From NCBI RefSeq assembly GCF_018991925.1, contig NW_024742338.1:2828495-2892494 (forward strand): 64,000 bases of DNA. The letters are read 5' to 3'. Source of the stretch: Homarus americanus. Its lineage: Eukaryota; Arthropoda; Malacostraca; Decapoda; Nephropidae. The position numbers were made by a program, and so were the translations under genes. Positions 10,872 through 22,869 of the stretch are shown piece after piece. Numbering within the stretch: position 1 is the stretch's first letter; the number at the start of each line of letters is the position of its first letter. The notes under the pieces are model-generated. The model searched no databases. It was not told the origin of the DNA and worked only from the letters and a program-made list of their open reading frames with translations.

Positions 10872-11312
10872 TGGACTTGATCAACCTCTAGGACTGTGTG
10901 ACGGGACGTGATCAACCTCTAGGACTGTGTGACGGGACTTGATCAACCTCTAGGACCGTGACGGGACTTGATCAACCTCTAGGACTGTGTGACGGGACTT
11001 GATCAACCTCTAGGACTGTGTGACGGACGTGATCAACCTCTAGGACTGTGTGACGGACTTGATCAACCTCTAGGACTGTGTGACGGGACTTGATCAACCT
11101 CTAGGACCGTGACGAGACTTGATCAATCTCTCGGACTGCGTGACGGGATTTGATCAACCTCTAGGACTGTGACGGGACGTGATCAACCTCTAGGACTGTG
11201 TGACGGGACTTGATCAACCTCTAGGACCGTGACGGACTTGATCAACCTCTAGGACTGCGTGACGGGACTTGATCAACCTCTAGGACTGCGTGACGGGACT
11301 TGATCAACCTCT
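10872..11312. repeat. 31-bp tandem array
   Basis: About 14 copies of a 31-bp unit containing TTGATCAACCTCTAGGACTG then TGTGACGGGAC. Several copies lack TGT or one G. The unit has a TGATCA palindrome. Confidence 0.92.
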
Positions 11313-11404
11313 TTGGTCATATATTTGGACTTAACGACTCTATAACGTCCAGGACTTTTAACTACTTGCTCAACTGTTTTAGAACTACTGTAATTAATGG
11401 CCAT

Positions 11405-12035
11405 TGACTCCCCCTCCCCCCTCCCCTCCCTCCCTCCTCCTCCCTTCCCACTCCTCCGCCCTTACCTTTACACTTCCCACTCCCTTATTCCCCCTCCCTC
11501 ATCTTCCTATCCCTCTTCCCTTTCCCCCTCCTCCTCTCCCCCTCCCCCCTCCCCCCTCCCCTCCCCCCACACTTCCTTCAGCTGTTGTAAATGGTCGATC
11601 GTTCACGTGACGTCATAGGGGGGTGAGTGAGAAGTACAGGCAACAGAGAGAGAGAGAGAGAGAGAGAGTTGCGATAAGCGTTTTAGCATTTTACAGTTGT
11701 GTTGAGAATGTCACGCGACACCTCTTGCCCCTCCTCCCCTCTTCTTCCGTCTCCTCCTGCCCCTCTTGCCCCTCCTCCCCCTCTTCTTCCGTCTCCTCCT
11801 GCCCCTCTTCCTCCTCCTCCCCTCTTCTTCCGTCTCCTCCTGCCCCTCTTGCCCCTCCTCCCCCTCTTCTTCCGTCTCCTCCTGCCCCTCTTCCTCCCCC
11901 TCCCCTCTTCTTCCGTCTCCTCCTGCCCCTCTTCCTCCTCCTCCCCTCTTCTTCCGTCTCCTCCTGCCCCTCTTGCCCCTCCTCCCCCCTCTTCTTCCGT
12001 CTCCCCTCTCTTCCTCCCCCTCCTCCACACTCACC
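11405..12035. repeat. Polypyrimidine tract and CTTCTTCCGTCTCC minisatellite
   Basis: A CCCTCC-rich tract at 11405-11575 and a short (GA)n at 11647-11668. A minisatellite with the core CTCTTCTTCCGTCTCCTCCT follows at 11718-12010, spaced by TGCCCCTCTTGCCCC or TGCCCCTCTTCCTCC. The Pro/Ser-rich frames are repeat translations. Confidence 0.85.
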
Positions 12036-12059
12036 TAACTACCCTATACAAGTTTAGCC

Positions 12060-12315
12060 CCAGTGTCTACATGTCTGTGTGTCTGTCTGTGTACATGTCT
12101 ACGTAAATGTGTTTTTGTGTGTGCGTATATGTGCGTGTGGGAGTATGTGAGTGCCTGGTTATTTTTGTGGGGGGGTTTTGTCTACATATGTGTGTGTGTG
12201 TGTGCTTGCTAGATTGTATGTATGCGTGTATGAATGAATTAATGTACGTAAATAGTTATACACCGACAGTCACACACAGACACACACACACCACACAGAC
12301 ACACACACACACACA

Positions 12316-12350
<35 letters not shown>

Positions 12351-12360
12351 TCAACTTAAA
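12060..12360. repeat. GT-rich then AC-rich microsatellites
   Basis: A degenerate GT-rich stretch at 12070-12210 and (AC)n at 12270-12350. Confidence 0.85.
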
Positions 12361-12499
12361 CCAGGGTAAAAAAAAATATAAAAAAAATTAGACCTTGAAT
12401 TAATATATATTTCTAACCTCAGACAACCAGGCACTGTTAACTAGCCAATTACTAACGAGACGAATAACATGTTGTTTATATACGATGGTTAGTGATTCT

Positions 12500-12535
12500 C
12501 TCTGATTCTGTGTATGTATGTATGTATGTACAGGG

Positions 12536-12572
<37 letters not shown>

Positions 12573-12758
12573 GGTGGTGGTGGCACTGTGCACAAAGAGG
12601 GCAGTCCTTTGTAAACCAAATATGGCACCTTGTGTTTCAGTGGGTGGGATACAGCCTCTCTCTCTCTCTCTCTAAAGTGAGGTTGGTATGCAGAGAGAGA
12701 GAGAGAGAGAGAGAGAAAGGGTATAGCTATGACGCAGCATTTTTGAGAAACACCAAAC

Positions 12759-12799
<41 letters not shown>

Positions 12800-12800
12800 G
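12500..12800. repeat. Nested complementary microsatellites GT-CT-GA-AC
   Basis: (GT)n at 12538-12571, (CT)n at 12655-12674, (GA)n at 12692-12717 and (AC)n at 12762-12796 form two complementary pairs, one inside the other. Confidence 0.9.
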
Positions 12801-12894
12801 TTAAAATGTATACATGTGTCTGTGAGTGTGTTTGTATGTCAATATATTTCTGTACGTGTGCGTCTATGTGTATATTTGTAATTAAAAGATTGTG

Positions 12895-13022
12895 TATGTA
12901 TGTATGTATGTATGTTTTTAGTGTGTGTGTGTGTGTTTGTGTACAGTAAATGTCTGTCTGCATTTGGTTAGGTTGTCATCTGTGTATATAAATACTTTTG
13001 TAACTTATCGTATGTGTTTGAG

Positions 13023-13090
<68 letters not shown>
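12895..13090. repeat. GTAT and GT microsatellites
   Basis: Short (GTAT)n near 12895 and a (GT)n of about 62 bp at 13026-13087. Confidence 0.9.
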
Positions 13091-13369
13091 AGGTATGAAC
13101 GAACCTGTGTGTGTGTGTATATTTAGACCTTAGAGTTACATAGACGGTAAATGTGGGTCACACAATGGCATCATTTCTCTAATTATCCAGCGGTCATCTT
13201 TTCTCTCTCACTTTCTCTCTCCTCTCTCTCTCTCACTCTTCCATAATGGCCGCTGAGACACACATCTATACGGACAGTGTCGAGTATCACCTGACTCAAG
13301 ACTCAAGTAATAGTGGAGGAGGCAATTTAGGAAGTAAATATCGCCTGACGACATCTTAAATGACTGGCC

Positions 13370-13480
13370 TCCTCCTCCCTCCTTCCTCCCTCCCTCCCTC
13401 CCTCCCTCCCTCCTTCCCTCCTCCCTCCTCCTCCCTCCCTCCCTCCCTCCCTCCCTCCCTCCCTCCCTCCCTCCCTCAGT
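13370..13480. repeat. TCCC tetranucleotide array
   Basis: (TCCC)n with TTCC and TCC variants. Confidence 0.9.
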
Positions 13481-14105
13481 GTTGCCAGATACCATCAAAT
13501 GATCCACTACATTTTTAATTCTACATCTCCATATAATTTTACTTAATATGAATTATTATACATATATTACTTTTCCATATTAATTTAGTAGTTATTAAAG
13601 GGATATAAGTGTTATTAAAGGTCGTTTATGAAGGAATTTGTTGTATAAAAAGAAAAAAATGTGAGGAACTGGTCATGGCAACACCGAGGCACTGCCCACG
13701 TGCCAAGAATCCCAAATGAAAAATTTCTCTTGAGATTTTTTTTGTTATCATCTCTTCTGCCTCCACCTGTGTGTGTGTGTGTGTACCGACGACACCTTCA
13801 GGAGGAGCGTGGCAGGTCGTGAGGGCGGCCACTAAGACATGGGCGTGTCTGGGTATGGGAGAGTGAGATGAGGAGGATGGCCGCTGGGTGAGGAAGGGAG
13901 GGGGTGATGGGCATGGGAGTTGTTGGAGGGCTGGGTATGAGGGTAGTGAGGATAGGGGGAGGGATAGAGAGGTAGGGTAGGCGGGGAGGATAGAGGGTGG
14001 GGTAGAGGTGGGTATGTGTTAGGGTGAAGTTGGTGACCCGCATCCTGAATTAAAGAAAATGGGTTGTCGTCAGCTGGTCCTGGTACACACGTGGACGACC
14101 ACCTG
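13480..14105. other. AT-rich then G-rich non-coding sequence
   Basis: No gene is seen. It has a short (GT)n at 13768-13784 and G/A-rich sequence at 13850-14030. Confidence 0.5.
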
Positions 14106-14106
14106 A

Positions 14107-14123
14107 GTGTAGTAGTAGTAGTT

Positions 14124-14167
<44 letters not shown>

Positions 14168-14209
14168 TAGGATAATGATAACAACAACAACAACAACAAT
14201 AAACATCTC

Positions 14210-14250
<41 letters not shown>
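14107..14250. repeat. GTA trinucleotide and AC microsatellites
   Basis: (GTA)n at 14109-14166, (AAC)n near 14180-14198 and (AC)n at 14214-14248. Confidence 0.9.
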
Positions 14251-14339
14251 AGTTTTATCACTAGCTGACTTAATATGGCGTGGGTTACCTACCCTTCACT
14301 TCGACTCTAATACCTCGCCCATACTAAATGACTCGCCTC

Positions 14340-15480
14340 TGGGTGGTGATAGTTGTGGTAATAGTGGTGGTGGTGGTAGTGGTGGTGGTTGTGGTGGTGG
14401 TGGTGTGGTGGTAGTGGTTGTGGTGGTGGTGGTGGTGGTGGTGGTGGTGGTGAGTGGTGTGGTTGTTTGGTGGTTGTGGTGGTAGTGGTTTGTGGTGGTA
14501 GTGGTTGTTGTGGTGGTGGTGGTGGTGGTGGTGGTTATTGTGGCGGTGGTGGTGGTAGTGGTTGGTGGTGGTGTGGTGGTGGTGGTGGTGGTGGTGGTGG
14601 TAGTGGTTGTGGTGGTGGTTGTGGTGGTGGTGGTGGTGGTAGTGGTTGTGGTGGTGGTTGTGGTGGTGGTGGTGGTGGTTGTGGTTGTGGTGTGGTGGTG
14701 GTGGTGGTGGTTGTGGTTGTTGTGGTGGTGGTGGTAGTGGTTGTTGTGGTGGTGGTGGTGATGGTGGTGGTGGTGGTGGTGGTGGTAGTGGTTGTTGTGG
14801 TGGTGGTGGTTGTGGTTGTTGTGGTGGTGGTGGTAGTGGTTGTTGTGGTGGTGGTGGTGGTGGTGGTGGTAGTGGTGGTTGTTGTGGTGGTGGTGGTGGT
14901 GGTGGTGGTAAGTGGTGGTTGTTGTGGTGGGTGGTGGTGGTAGTGGTTGTGGTGGTGGTGGTGGTGGTGGTGGTGGTGGTGGTGGTGGTGGTAGTGGTTT
15001 GGTGGTGTTGTTGGTTTGTGGGTGGTGGTTGGTGGTGGTTGTGGTGGTTGTGGTTGTAGTGGTGGGTGGTGGTGGTGGTGGTGGTTGTGGTTGTTGTGGT
15101 GGTGGTGGTTGGTGGTAGTGGCTGTTGTGGTGGTGGTGGTGATGGTGGTGGTAGTGGTGGTGGTGGTGGTGGTGGTGGTAGTGGTTGTTGTGGTGGTGGT
15201 GGTGTTGTTGGTGGTGGTAGTGGTTGTTGTGGTGGTGGTGGTGGTGGTGGTTGTGGTTGTTGTGGTGGTGGTGGTAGTGGTTTGTTGTGGTGGTGGTGGT
15301 GGTGGTGGTGGTGGTGGTGGTGGTGGTGGTGGTGAGTGGTGGTGGTGGTAAGTGGTTGTGTGGTGGTAGTGGTGGTGGTGGTGGTGGTTGTGGTGGTAGT
15401 GGTGGTGGTGGTGGTATGGTGAGTGGTTTGTGGTGGTGGTGGTGGTTGTTGTTGTGGTGGTTGTGGTGGTTGTAGTGGTA
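14340..15480. repeat. Long GGT tract, about 1.1 kb
   Basis: (GGT)n with recurring TAGTGGTTGTTGTGGT interspersion. Different frames give long Gly, Val, Trp or (antisense) His/Thr/Pro runs. There is no start context, splice signal or stable frame. Confidence 0.95.
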
Positions 15481-15489
15481 GTGATGACA

Positions 15490-16245
15490 GATTGCAGGTA
15501 CAGCTACAGGTACAGGTACTGGGTACTGGGTGCAGGTACAGGTACGGGTACAGGTACAGGTACGGGTACAGGTCGGGTACATGTACAGGTGCAGCTACAG
15601 GTACAGGTGGGCATGACAGGTACGGAGTGCAGAATACAGATCTGTACAGGGCTGGGTACAGGTGCAGGTACGGGATGCAGGTGTACAGGTACAGGTGCAG
15701 TGCAGGTACAGGTACAGGTACAGGTTGCAGATTGCAGGTACGGTGCAGGTGCAGGTACAGCTACGGGTGCAGGTACAGGTGCAGGTACAGGTGCAGCTAC
15801 GTCAGGGGTCAGGTACGGGTACAGGTACAGGTACTGGGTCTGGTGAGTGCAGGTACAGGTGCAGGTGCAGGTACAGGTGGTGGGTTGCAGGTGCAGGTGG
15901 TGGAGTGCAGGTTCTGGGTGCAGGTTGCAGGTGGGTGGGTACAGGTACAGGTACAGGTATGGTGCAGGTCTGGGTACAGGTGCAGGTGCTGGGTGCAGGT
16001 CGCAGGTGCAGGTGCAGATGTACGGTGCAGGTGCAGGTGGGGTGGAGTCACGGGTACAGGTGCAGGTACAGGTGCGGGTGCATGCAGGTGCAGCTACGGG
16101 TACAGGTGCAGGTTGCAGTTGCAGGTGCGGGTGCAGGTACAGGTACAGGTACGGGTACAGGTACAGGTAAGGTACAGCTACGGGTACATGTACAGGTACA
16201 GCTACAGGTACAGCTACAGGTACAGCTACGGGTACAGGTACAGTA
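15490..16245. repeat. GGTACA / GGTGCA hexanucleotide array, about 750 bp
   Basis: (CAGGTA)n and (CAGGTG)n mixed with CAGCTACGGGTA variants. Many copies contain GGTAC. Confidence 0.95.
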
Positions 16246-16352
16246 TATGTTTCTGTACCGCTCACCTGTTCTACCTCAACATTGTTCATCGTTCAGGTGT
16301 TAAGTAATTACCACGACGTAAATGACAGGTGACCTTGATCCTCTAAACCTAA

Positions 16353-16374
16353 GGTAGTGTGTGTGTGTGTGTGT

Positions 16375-16424
<50 letters not shown>

Positions 16425-16586
16425 GGCAGGCCATTACAGGGTTTCAACAGTTACGGTACAAAAGTGAGAGTAGGGAACCCTGATCAGTTGATTTTGACAA
16501 TGGTTGGTTTGGGACCTGACCTGACCTGACCTAAATACTTCTTAATTTAAAACTATAATAACCTGATTTAGATTTTGAGGTCGCAG

Positions 16587-16640
<54 letters not shown>
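16353..16640. repeat. Two GT microsatellites
   Basis: (GT)n at 16355-16422 with one interruption and at 16587-16640. A (TGACC)n stretch at about 16513-16532 lies between. Confidence 0.95.
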
Positions 16641-16647
<7 letters not shown>

Positions 16648-16829
16648 TGTGTGTTATTATGTTTAGGAGAGATCCACTGACAACCTCCCTTCCCCCCTCC
16701 CCCTCTCACCCTCCCCTACTCCCCCCTCCCTCCCCCACCCCTAGTGTGTCCCAGTTCATACTAACAAGAATATGAAGGCCTGTCTGTAAATATGTCGGTC
16801 ATGTGCTCTATTTGGTGTTGCTAGTTGCT

Positions 16830-16845
16830 TCTATTATTATTATTG

Positions 16846-16884
<39 letters not shown>

Positions 16885-16936
16885 TATTATTATTTTATTA
16901 TTATTATTGTTTATTATTATTATTATTATTATTTAT
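16830..16936. repeat. ATT trinucleotide array
   Basis: (ATT)n with ATTGTT and ATTT interruptions. Confidence 0.95.
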
Positions 16937-17182
16937 CTCTTAAGGTTCATTCCGAGTCAATACCAATCCTCAATTTTTTTCCGAGTTATTAAATACAAAA
17001 CAAGAATTAATAACAATAAGGTAAATACTCTTGTTATTACACCTGCTAATTAATTACATTGACACAGGTAAAAGAACTCTTTGATTAACGTTCGCTTAAT
17101 TTAATTACCGTCCTGTAATTATTTGGCGTATTTTAAAATTTGACAACGGTAAACAGGAGTGATTGTTATTGTCTGACGGACG

Positions 17183-17447
17183 GGTTTGGCGAGCACTGTT
17201 TTGGCGAGAGTACTGTTTTGGGAGTACTGTTTGAGTACTGTTTTGCGAGCACTGTTTTTGCGAGGCACTGTTTTGGCGAGTACTGTTTTGGCGAGCACTG
17301 TTTTGGCGAGTACTGTTTTGGCGAGCACTGTTTTAACGGCTACTGTTTTGGCGAGCACTGTTTTGGCGAGTACTGTTTTGGCGAGCACTGTTTTGGCGAG
17401 TACTGTTTTGGCGAGTACTGTTTTGGCGAGTACTGTTTTGGCGAATA
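17183..17447. repeat. 15-bp tandem array
   Basis: About 17 copies of TACTGTTTTGGCGAG or CACTGTTTTGGCGAG, decayed at the left. The CFGEY/VLAST frames are artefacts. Just downstream, CAGTTTATTTAGCCAGAAAA weakly resembles the LINE tail. Confidence 0.92.
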
Positions 17448-17793
17448 CGTTGAATTAAATTGAAACAGTTTATTTAGCCAGAAAAACACAGATACAGAGT
17501 GGATAATAATAACAATAATAACATGGAATAGTAGTACAGTAGCTTGGTGGTGACGTTGGCGAAGGTCGTTTTGTTGATTATCGTTATGGGGGTTTACAGT
17601 GGTGTACATATAGACAACACCAATGTTACAAACAGAGAGAGAGAGCTTGTAATAACCTGTATATTTTGTCTTTACAGGTATGTATGGTGAAGCTGTTATG
17701 TGAGGCAGAAATGTACAGTACTGGAGGAAAGGTAAACTCTCTCTCTCTCTAGCTTCTTTATAATTCCTTTTTTATTTTATACATACATACATA

Positions 17794-17824
<31 letters not shown>

Positions 17825-18469
17825 GTTGCCCTTCGTGTAACGAGGATGGCCGGCGTGAATTTGTTTAAGGTGTAGAAGCTGTCGCCAACACAACAACCAC
17901 ACCCTGAGTTAACGAGTTGCATGACCCAGTGTCAGGGCCGTCCCTAGGAGGGTGCGGGGCCCCACAAAACTCAAAAGGCAGGAGTCACAACTCACAGGAC
18001 AGGACACAACCTGATCTCACTGGTTACTGACCCTGGTGGACTGGCTGTGTGGAGTGGAGGTCAATGGATTGGAGTCAGATTATGCGGTCACAACCCCCAT
18101 GGGACTGTCGCTATGGATGGTAAGGTCACGGTTGTGATGGTGGCGTAATGTGTCCGAGGTCACTGGGTCTAGTGCTGGGCTCCGCGGGCCCCCCACACAC
18201 AGGGGCCCCGGGTGGTCGCCCTCCTAAAAGGACGGGCCTGCCCAGTGTCAAGGAATAGTCCGAGAAGACCGGACAACTCGCCAACTGCACTGGCTAACCA
18301 TTATCCCGGAACACGATCCATAAATCGACTAATATCCAGGTTCCCCAATTACTGCTGGGTAGACAGAGGCAAATGGCGTAAAGAAACTTGCCCATACTTT
18401 CACCCTGCTCGGGGATCGAACCTGGGTCCACTCACTTGCGAGGCGGGCATGCTGACCATTACACCACAG
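17794..18469 (-). mobile_element. tRNA-derived SINE with ATT tail, interrupted by a hAT-type MITE
   Basis: On the minus strand the element starts at 18469 with TCTGTGGTGTAATGGTCAGC, a good pol III A box (TGGTGTAATGG). About 30 nt later comes a perfect B box, GGTTCGATCCC. The anticodon-like loop CTCGCAA sits in a mostly paired stem, suggesting a tRNA-Ala(CGC)-like origin, though this assignment is tentative. A tRNA-unrelated body follows, ending in (ATT)n at 17794-17822. A 13-bp direct repeat ACATACATACATA flanks both ends (17781-17793 and 18470-18482), fitting a target-site duplication, with the caution that it is itself a CATA simple repeat. Without the inserted MITE and its duplication the SINE is about 360 bp. 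Confidence 0.78.
17933..18240. mobile_element. Non-autonomous hAT-type DNA transposon (MITE), 308 bp
   Basis: The left end is CAGGGCCGTCC and the reverse complement of the right end is CAGGCCCGTCC, so 10 of 11 positions match. The similarity continues as GGAGGG and GGGGCCCC blocks inside each end. The element is flanked by the perfect 8-bp direct repeat CCCAGTGT (17925-17932 and 18241-18248), the target-site duplication length of the hAT superfamily. There is no coding capacity. Removing it and one repeat copy rejoins the host SINE. Confidence 0.85.
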
Positions 18470-18529
18470 ACATACATACATATATTTAGAATAAGATACA
18501 TAGTTTGATGAATAGAAACAGATAAATTA

Positions 18530-18955
<426 letters not shown>

Positions 18956-19067
18956 TTACCCTTGGCACTGCCGCTATACTACTGTGACCCCATTGTGTTT
19001 GTATAAGAGAGAGAGAGAGAGAGAATTCAACACTAAATAAACTAAACATAATTACTGAAGGAGGAAG

Positions 19068-19150
19068 AAGCACTGTGATTGGTCAAGAGTATTCGGTCAT
19101 GCGCTGTGATTGGTTAAGAGCTTTCAGTCGCTCGCTGTGATTTGTTAATT
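19068..19150. repeat. Three diverged repeats of GCTGTGATTGGTTAAGAG
   Basis: Copies start near 19072, 19104 and 19135. The first two carry ATTGG, the inverse CCAAT box. Confidence 0.7.
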
Positions 19151-19277
19151 CTTACCCATTGATATCTCTACCATTATCCATCCCCTTACCCCCTCCCCTT
19201 ACCTGCCTCCTGACCAACAGGTAACAGGAGGTAATTACAGCTGTCGTGATACACATTTGTCGTGAACCAAGCTAGAG

Positions 19278-19279
<2 letters not shown>

Positions 19280-19311
<32 letters not shown>

Positions 19312-19500
19312 AATATTCCCCAAAAGGTGAAAACGTCTGTAGGGAGATGATGGGCTGATGGCGTGATGAGGGGAGGGAGGGAGGGAGGGAGAGAGGGAGG
19401 AGGAGAGAGAGGGAGGAGGGAGGGAAAGACAGAAGAGGGAGAGAGAAAAATGGAAGAAGGGAGGAGAGAGAGAAGAGGAGGGGGAGGATAGAGTTTATAC
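19280..19500. repeat. GT microsatellite and GGGA/GAGA purine tract
   Basis: (GT)n at 19281-19308 and a purine tract at 19370-19492. Confidence 0.85.
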
Positions 19501-19770
19501 GTTTTAATATTTCAAAAAAAATAATTTCTTTAGAATTTTATGCGTCAAATGTTGTGTTTTTTTAGTTTTATGCGTCAAAAGTTGTGGCTATATTATAATC
19601 ACTTACTCAAAAGACGCAGACATTTAAAATTCATGGTTAAAACCGAGGAGACATTTTAAATTCTTCAACTACTAAAATGTCACTATTTGTATTCCTGCAA
19701 AGCCAACCATTAAATGTTTTATGTCCCAGAGTAAAGAGTGGACGGACCAGTGTTGTGAGGAGAACTGAGG
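19500..19770. other. AT-rich unique sequence
   Basis: GTTTTATGCGTCAAA occurs in two near copies (about 19537 and 19566). No gene is seen. Confidence 0.5.
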
Positions 19771-19779
19771 TCACGCAGG

Positions 19780-20410
19780 TCTACCTGTGACGGGGGTCTA
19801 CCTGTGACAGGGGGGTGTCTACCTGTGACGGGGTCTACGTGTGACGGGGTCTACCTGTGACGGCAGAGTCTACCTGTGACGGGGTCTACCTGTGACGGGG
19901 GTCTACCTGTGACGGGGTCTACCTGTGACGGGGGTGTCTACCTGTGACAGGGGGTCTACGTGTGACAGGGGGTCTACCTGTGACGGGAGTCTACCTTTGA
20001 CGGGGTCTACGTGTGACGGGGGTCTACCTGTGACGAGGGGTCTACCTGTGACGGGAGTCTACCTGTGACAGGGGGTGTCTACCTTTGACGGGGGTCTACG
20101 TGTGACAGGGGGTCTACCTGTGACAGGGGGGTCTACGTGTGACGGGGGTCTACCTGTGACGGGGGGAGTCTACCTGTGACAGGGGGGAGTCTACCTGTGA
20201 CGGGGGTCTACCTGTGACAGGGGGTGAATACTTGTAACCGGGGATGTACTTGTATGGGGGGTCTTCCCTGTGAGGGGGAGTCTACCTGTGACGGAAGTCT
20301 ACCTGTGATGGGGGTCTACCTGTGACGGGAACCTACCTGTGACGGGGTGGAGTCTACCTGTGACGGGGAACCTACCTGTGACGGAGTCTACCTGTTATGG
20401 GGGAGGGGGG
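19780..20410. repeat. 16-19-bp tandem array
   Basis: About 35 copies of GTCTACCTGTGACGGGGG with varying G-run length. Confidence 0.92.
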
Positions 20411-20890
20411 TGTACAAGCCCAGGTAATGAGAGGTGACCCAACCATGCTATTTTAACATTATGCCTTCAGGTGTGTCATGGGTCAGGCGAGGGGGGGGTG
20501 GAAGGGAGGGTAGGAGGAAGAGGAGATGGATAGGGGAAGGAGGAGAAGATGGTGGAATGTGTGTGTGTGTCTGAATAAACATAATAACCCCCTATACTTA
20601 CGAGTTTGTTAAGAATCCATCATTGTGTCGTAAGTTAAGTGAGTCATTCCTCCACGTCGTCACTTAAGGTAAAAACCATAAGGGGGGGGAGGAAGGAACC
20701 TCTTAAGGCCCACGTCATTGTGCCCTAAGTTGGCCATGAGCTTCGTGCATCTCCCAGGTGAAGAAATTTAGTGTTAATTAAGTCATTAAGTAGGCGAGGA
20801 GTGTGACTGTCAGGTGGGAGTGACAGTCTAATAGAAAACTGTGAGTGGTGACTAACTGAACTAGCAGCTCATTACGTGACGCGGCCCTGG
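20410..20890. other. Unique non-coding sequence
   Basis: A G-rich patch at 20490-20560 and otherwise no recognisable feature. Confidence 0.5.
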
Positions 20891-21385
20891 CACTATGGCA
20901 CTGTATCCTCCTCACTGTTTGGCTCTCCATCTTCTTCTGCACTGTGGCTCTCATCTTCCTGTGCACTGTGGCCCTACATCTTCTTCTGCCCTGTGGCCCT
21001 TACCTTTCTCTAGCACTGGCCCTCACCCTCCTTTAGCACTGTGGCCCTTACCCTTCCCTAGCACTGTGGCCCTTACCCTTTACTCTGTGTGGCCTTACCC
21101 TCCTTTGGCACTGGGCCCGCACCCTTCCTAGCACTGTGGCCCTCACCCTTCTTCTGGCACTGGCCCTTACCCTTCTAGCACTGTGGCCTCACCCTCCTTT
21201 GGTACTTGGCCCTCCCTCCTTGGAACTGTGGCCCTCCATCTTCCTCTGGCATTGTGGCCCTCTCCCTCCTGCTGTGGCCCTTACCCTTCCCTAGCACTGT
21301 GGCCCTCACCATCCCTTGGCACTGTGGCCCTCCATCTTCCTCTGGCATTGTGGCCCTCACCCTCCCTTGGCACTGTGGCCCTCTT
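20890..21385. repeat. About 26-bp tandem array
   Basis: The core GCACTGTGGCCCTTACCCTT recurs with CATCTTCCTCTGG variants. Small indels break the frame repeatedly. Confidence 0.88.
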
Positions 21386-21404
21386 AGATATATTTATTCA
21401 TGTT

Positions 21405-21490
21405 AGGTATATTAGACAGGTCTGGTAGACGTATATTAGACAGGTGTGGTAGACAGATATATTAGACAGATGTGGTAGACAGATATAAAA
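21405..21490. repeat. Short array of GGTAGACAGATATATTAGAC
   Basis: About three copies with a step near 27 bp. Confidence 0.75.
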
Positions 21491-21759
21491 GTGTCATTTT
21501 TAGGTGTGGCAACGAACTATTTTCCCTAACAACCTGAACTGGATAGTGTCCCCACCACCACTTGTTTGTCCGTGCTTAAAGGGATGATTGTATGTAATAA
21601 ACAGGGCAGATTATTTTCTGGTCTGTGTGTGTGTTTTTAGTCCGTACACACACACATACGTACAAGCACGCACATACACGTACATAACTACTGTACGTAT
21701 ATGCATTTAAATACATGTGGTGTCGCAGTCTTGCATGCATACCCACTCATGTTTATATT

Positions 21760-21793
21760 TACAGGCACACGTACACACACGCACACATACACG

Positions 21794-21880
<87 letters not shown>
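21760..21880. repeat. AC microsatellite, about 80-100 bp
   Basis: ACGC/ACAC-rich lead-in, then pure (AC)n to 21879. Confidence 0.95.
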
Positions 21881-21881
<1 letters not shown>

Positions 21882-22019
21882 ATAGAAGCCAAATTGGTGT
21901 TAAAGTTTGACTAAGACAAGTTGGGTGAAAATCCTCTGAGAGAGAGAGAGAGAGAACTCGCTTACTCGCTCACTCCCTTAAGTAAACCAGGCTGGGTCTT
22001 CCTCTCTCACTTCAATTTA

Positions 22020-22430
22020 GTTCACCCACGACCCTCGACCCCCACGGCCCCTCCGGCCCTCCGGCCCCACCTCGACCCCGGCCTCGGCCCCCACGGCCCC
22101 TCCAGCCTCCAGCCCCTCCGGCCCCCGGCCCCGGCCCCTCCGGCCCCCACGGCCCCTCCACGGCACCACCCCTCAACGACCTGTAAAGTTCTGCGGGAAG
22201 GAAGGAAGACGGTTGACGGGATGTGACGGGAATGGGATGAGATGGGACGGGAACCGGAGCGGAACGGGGCAGGAACAGAACGAGAGACGGGAACGGATGC
22301 AGACGGAACAGAGACGCAAATGAGACGGAACAGAGACGTGACAGGAACATAATGGAACAGAGACGCAAATGAGACGGAACAGAGACGCGACAGGAACATA
22401 ACGGAACAGAGACGCAAACGGGACGGGAGG
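22020..22430. repeat. CGGCCCC-rich segment and GAGACGGAACA array
   Basis: 22024-22165 is GC-rich with CGGCCCCTCCGGCCCC units, the most CpG-rich spot in the window. 22225-22425 repeats GACGGAACAGAGACGCAAAT. Confidence 0.85.
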
Positions 22431-22569
22431 AACTGCATATCATTAAGGATGGAACCAGAGCTGCTCATTGTTAGTCTGGTTTTTTGGGCGGAGTGGGGCG
22501 GTAAGCAGCTTAATTCTGACGCCCACCTGACAACTTCTCACCAGCCAGTGTAAGTGGGTTTACAGTCTC

Positions 22570-22850
22570 GTCGCGGGGAGAGGGTCATTTTGTCATCCTG
22601 GGGTTCGTTTTGTCAGGGGTTTATTTTAGGGTTCACTGTCAGGGGTTCATTTGAGGGTTCACTTTGACGGGGTTCATTTGACAGGGGTTCACTTTGACAG
22701 GGTAATTTTGAGGGTTCACTTTGACGGGTTCATTTGGGGTTCATTTTGGGGGTTCTTTGAGGGTTCACTTTGGAGTTCATTTTGACAGGGGTTCACTTTG
22801 ACAGGGGTTCATTTTGAGGGGTTCACTTTGACAGGGGTTCAACTCGTGTC
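22570..22850. repeat. Degenerate GGGGTTCACTTTGACA array
   Basis: Alternating GGGGTTCATTTTGA and GGGTTCACTTTGACAG units with many small deletions. Confidence 0.85.
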
Positions 22851-22869
22851 CTGAGAATATATCACGTGT

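Noticed and set aside
10872..11312. Possible CRISPR array (31-bp repeats)
   Set aside because: Repeats are directly adjacent with no unique spacers, and the context is eukaryotic. The same applies to 49060-50230 and 25425-25612.
14296..16307. Gly-rich, His/Thr/Pro-rich and GTGTG-type frames that resemble glycine-rich proteins
   Set aside because: Translations of GGT and GGTACA simple repeats.
18400..18470. Functional tRNA gene (A and B boxes present)
   Set aside because: The acceptor stem does not pair and a tRNA-unrelated body with an ATT tail follows, so it is a SINE head. The same holds for 37745-37815.
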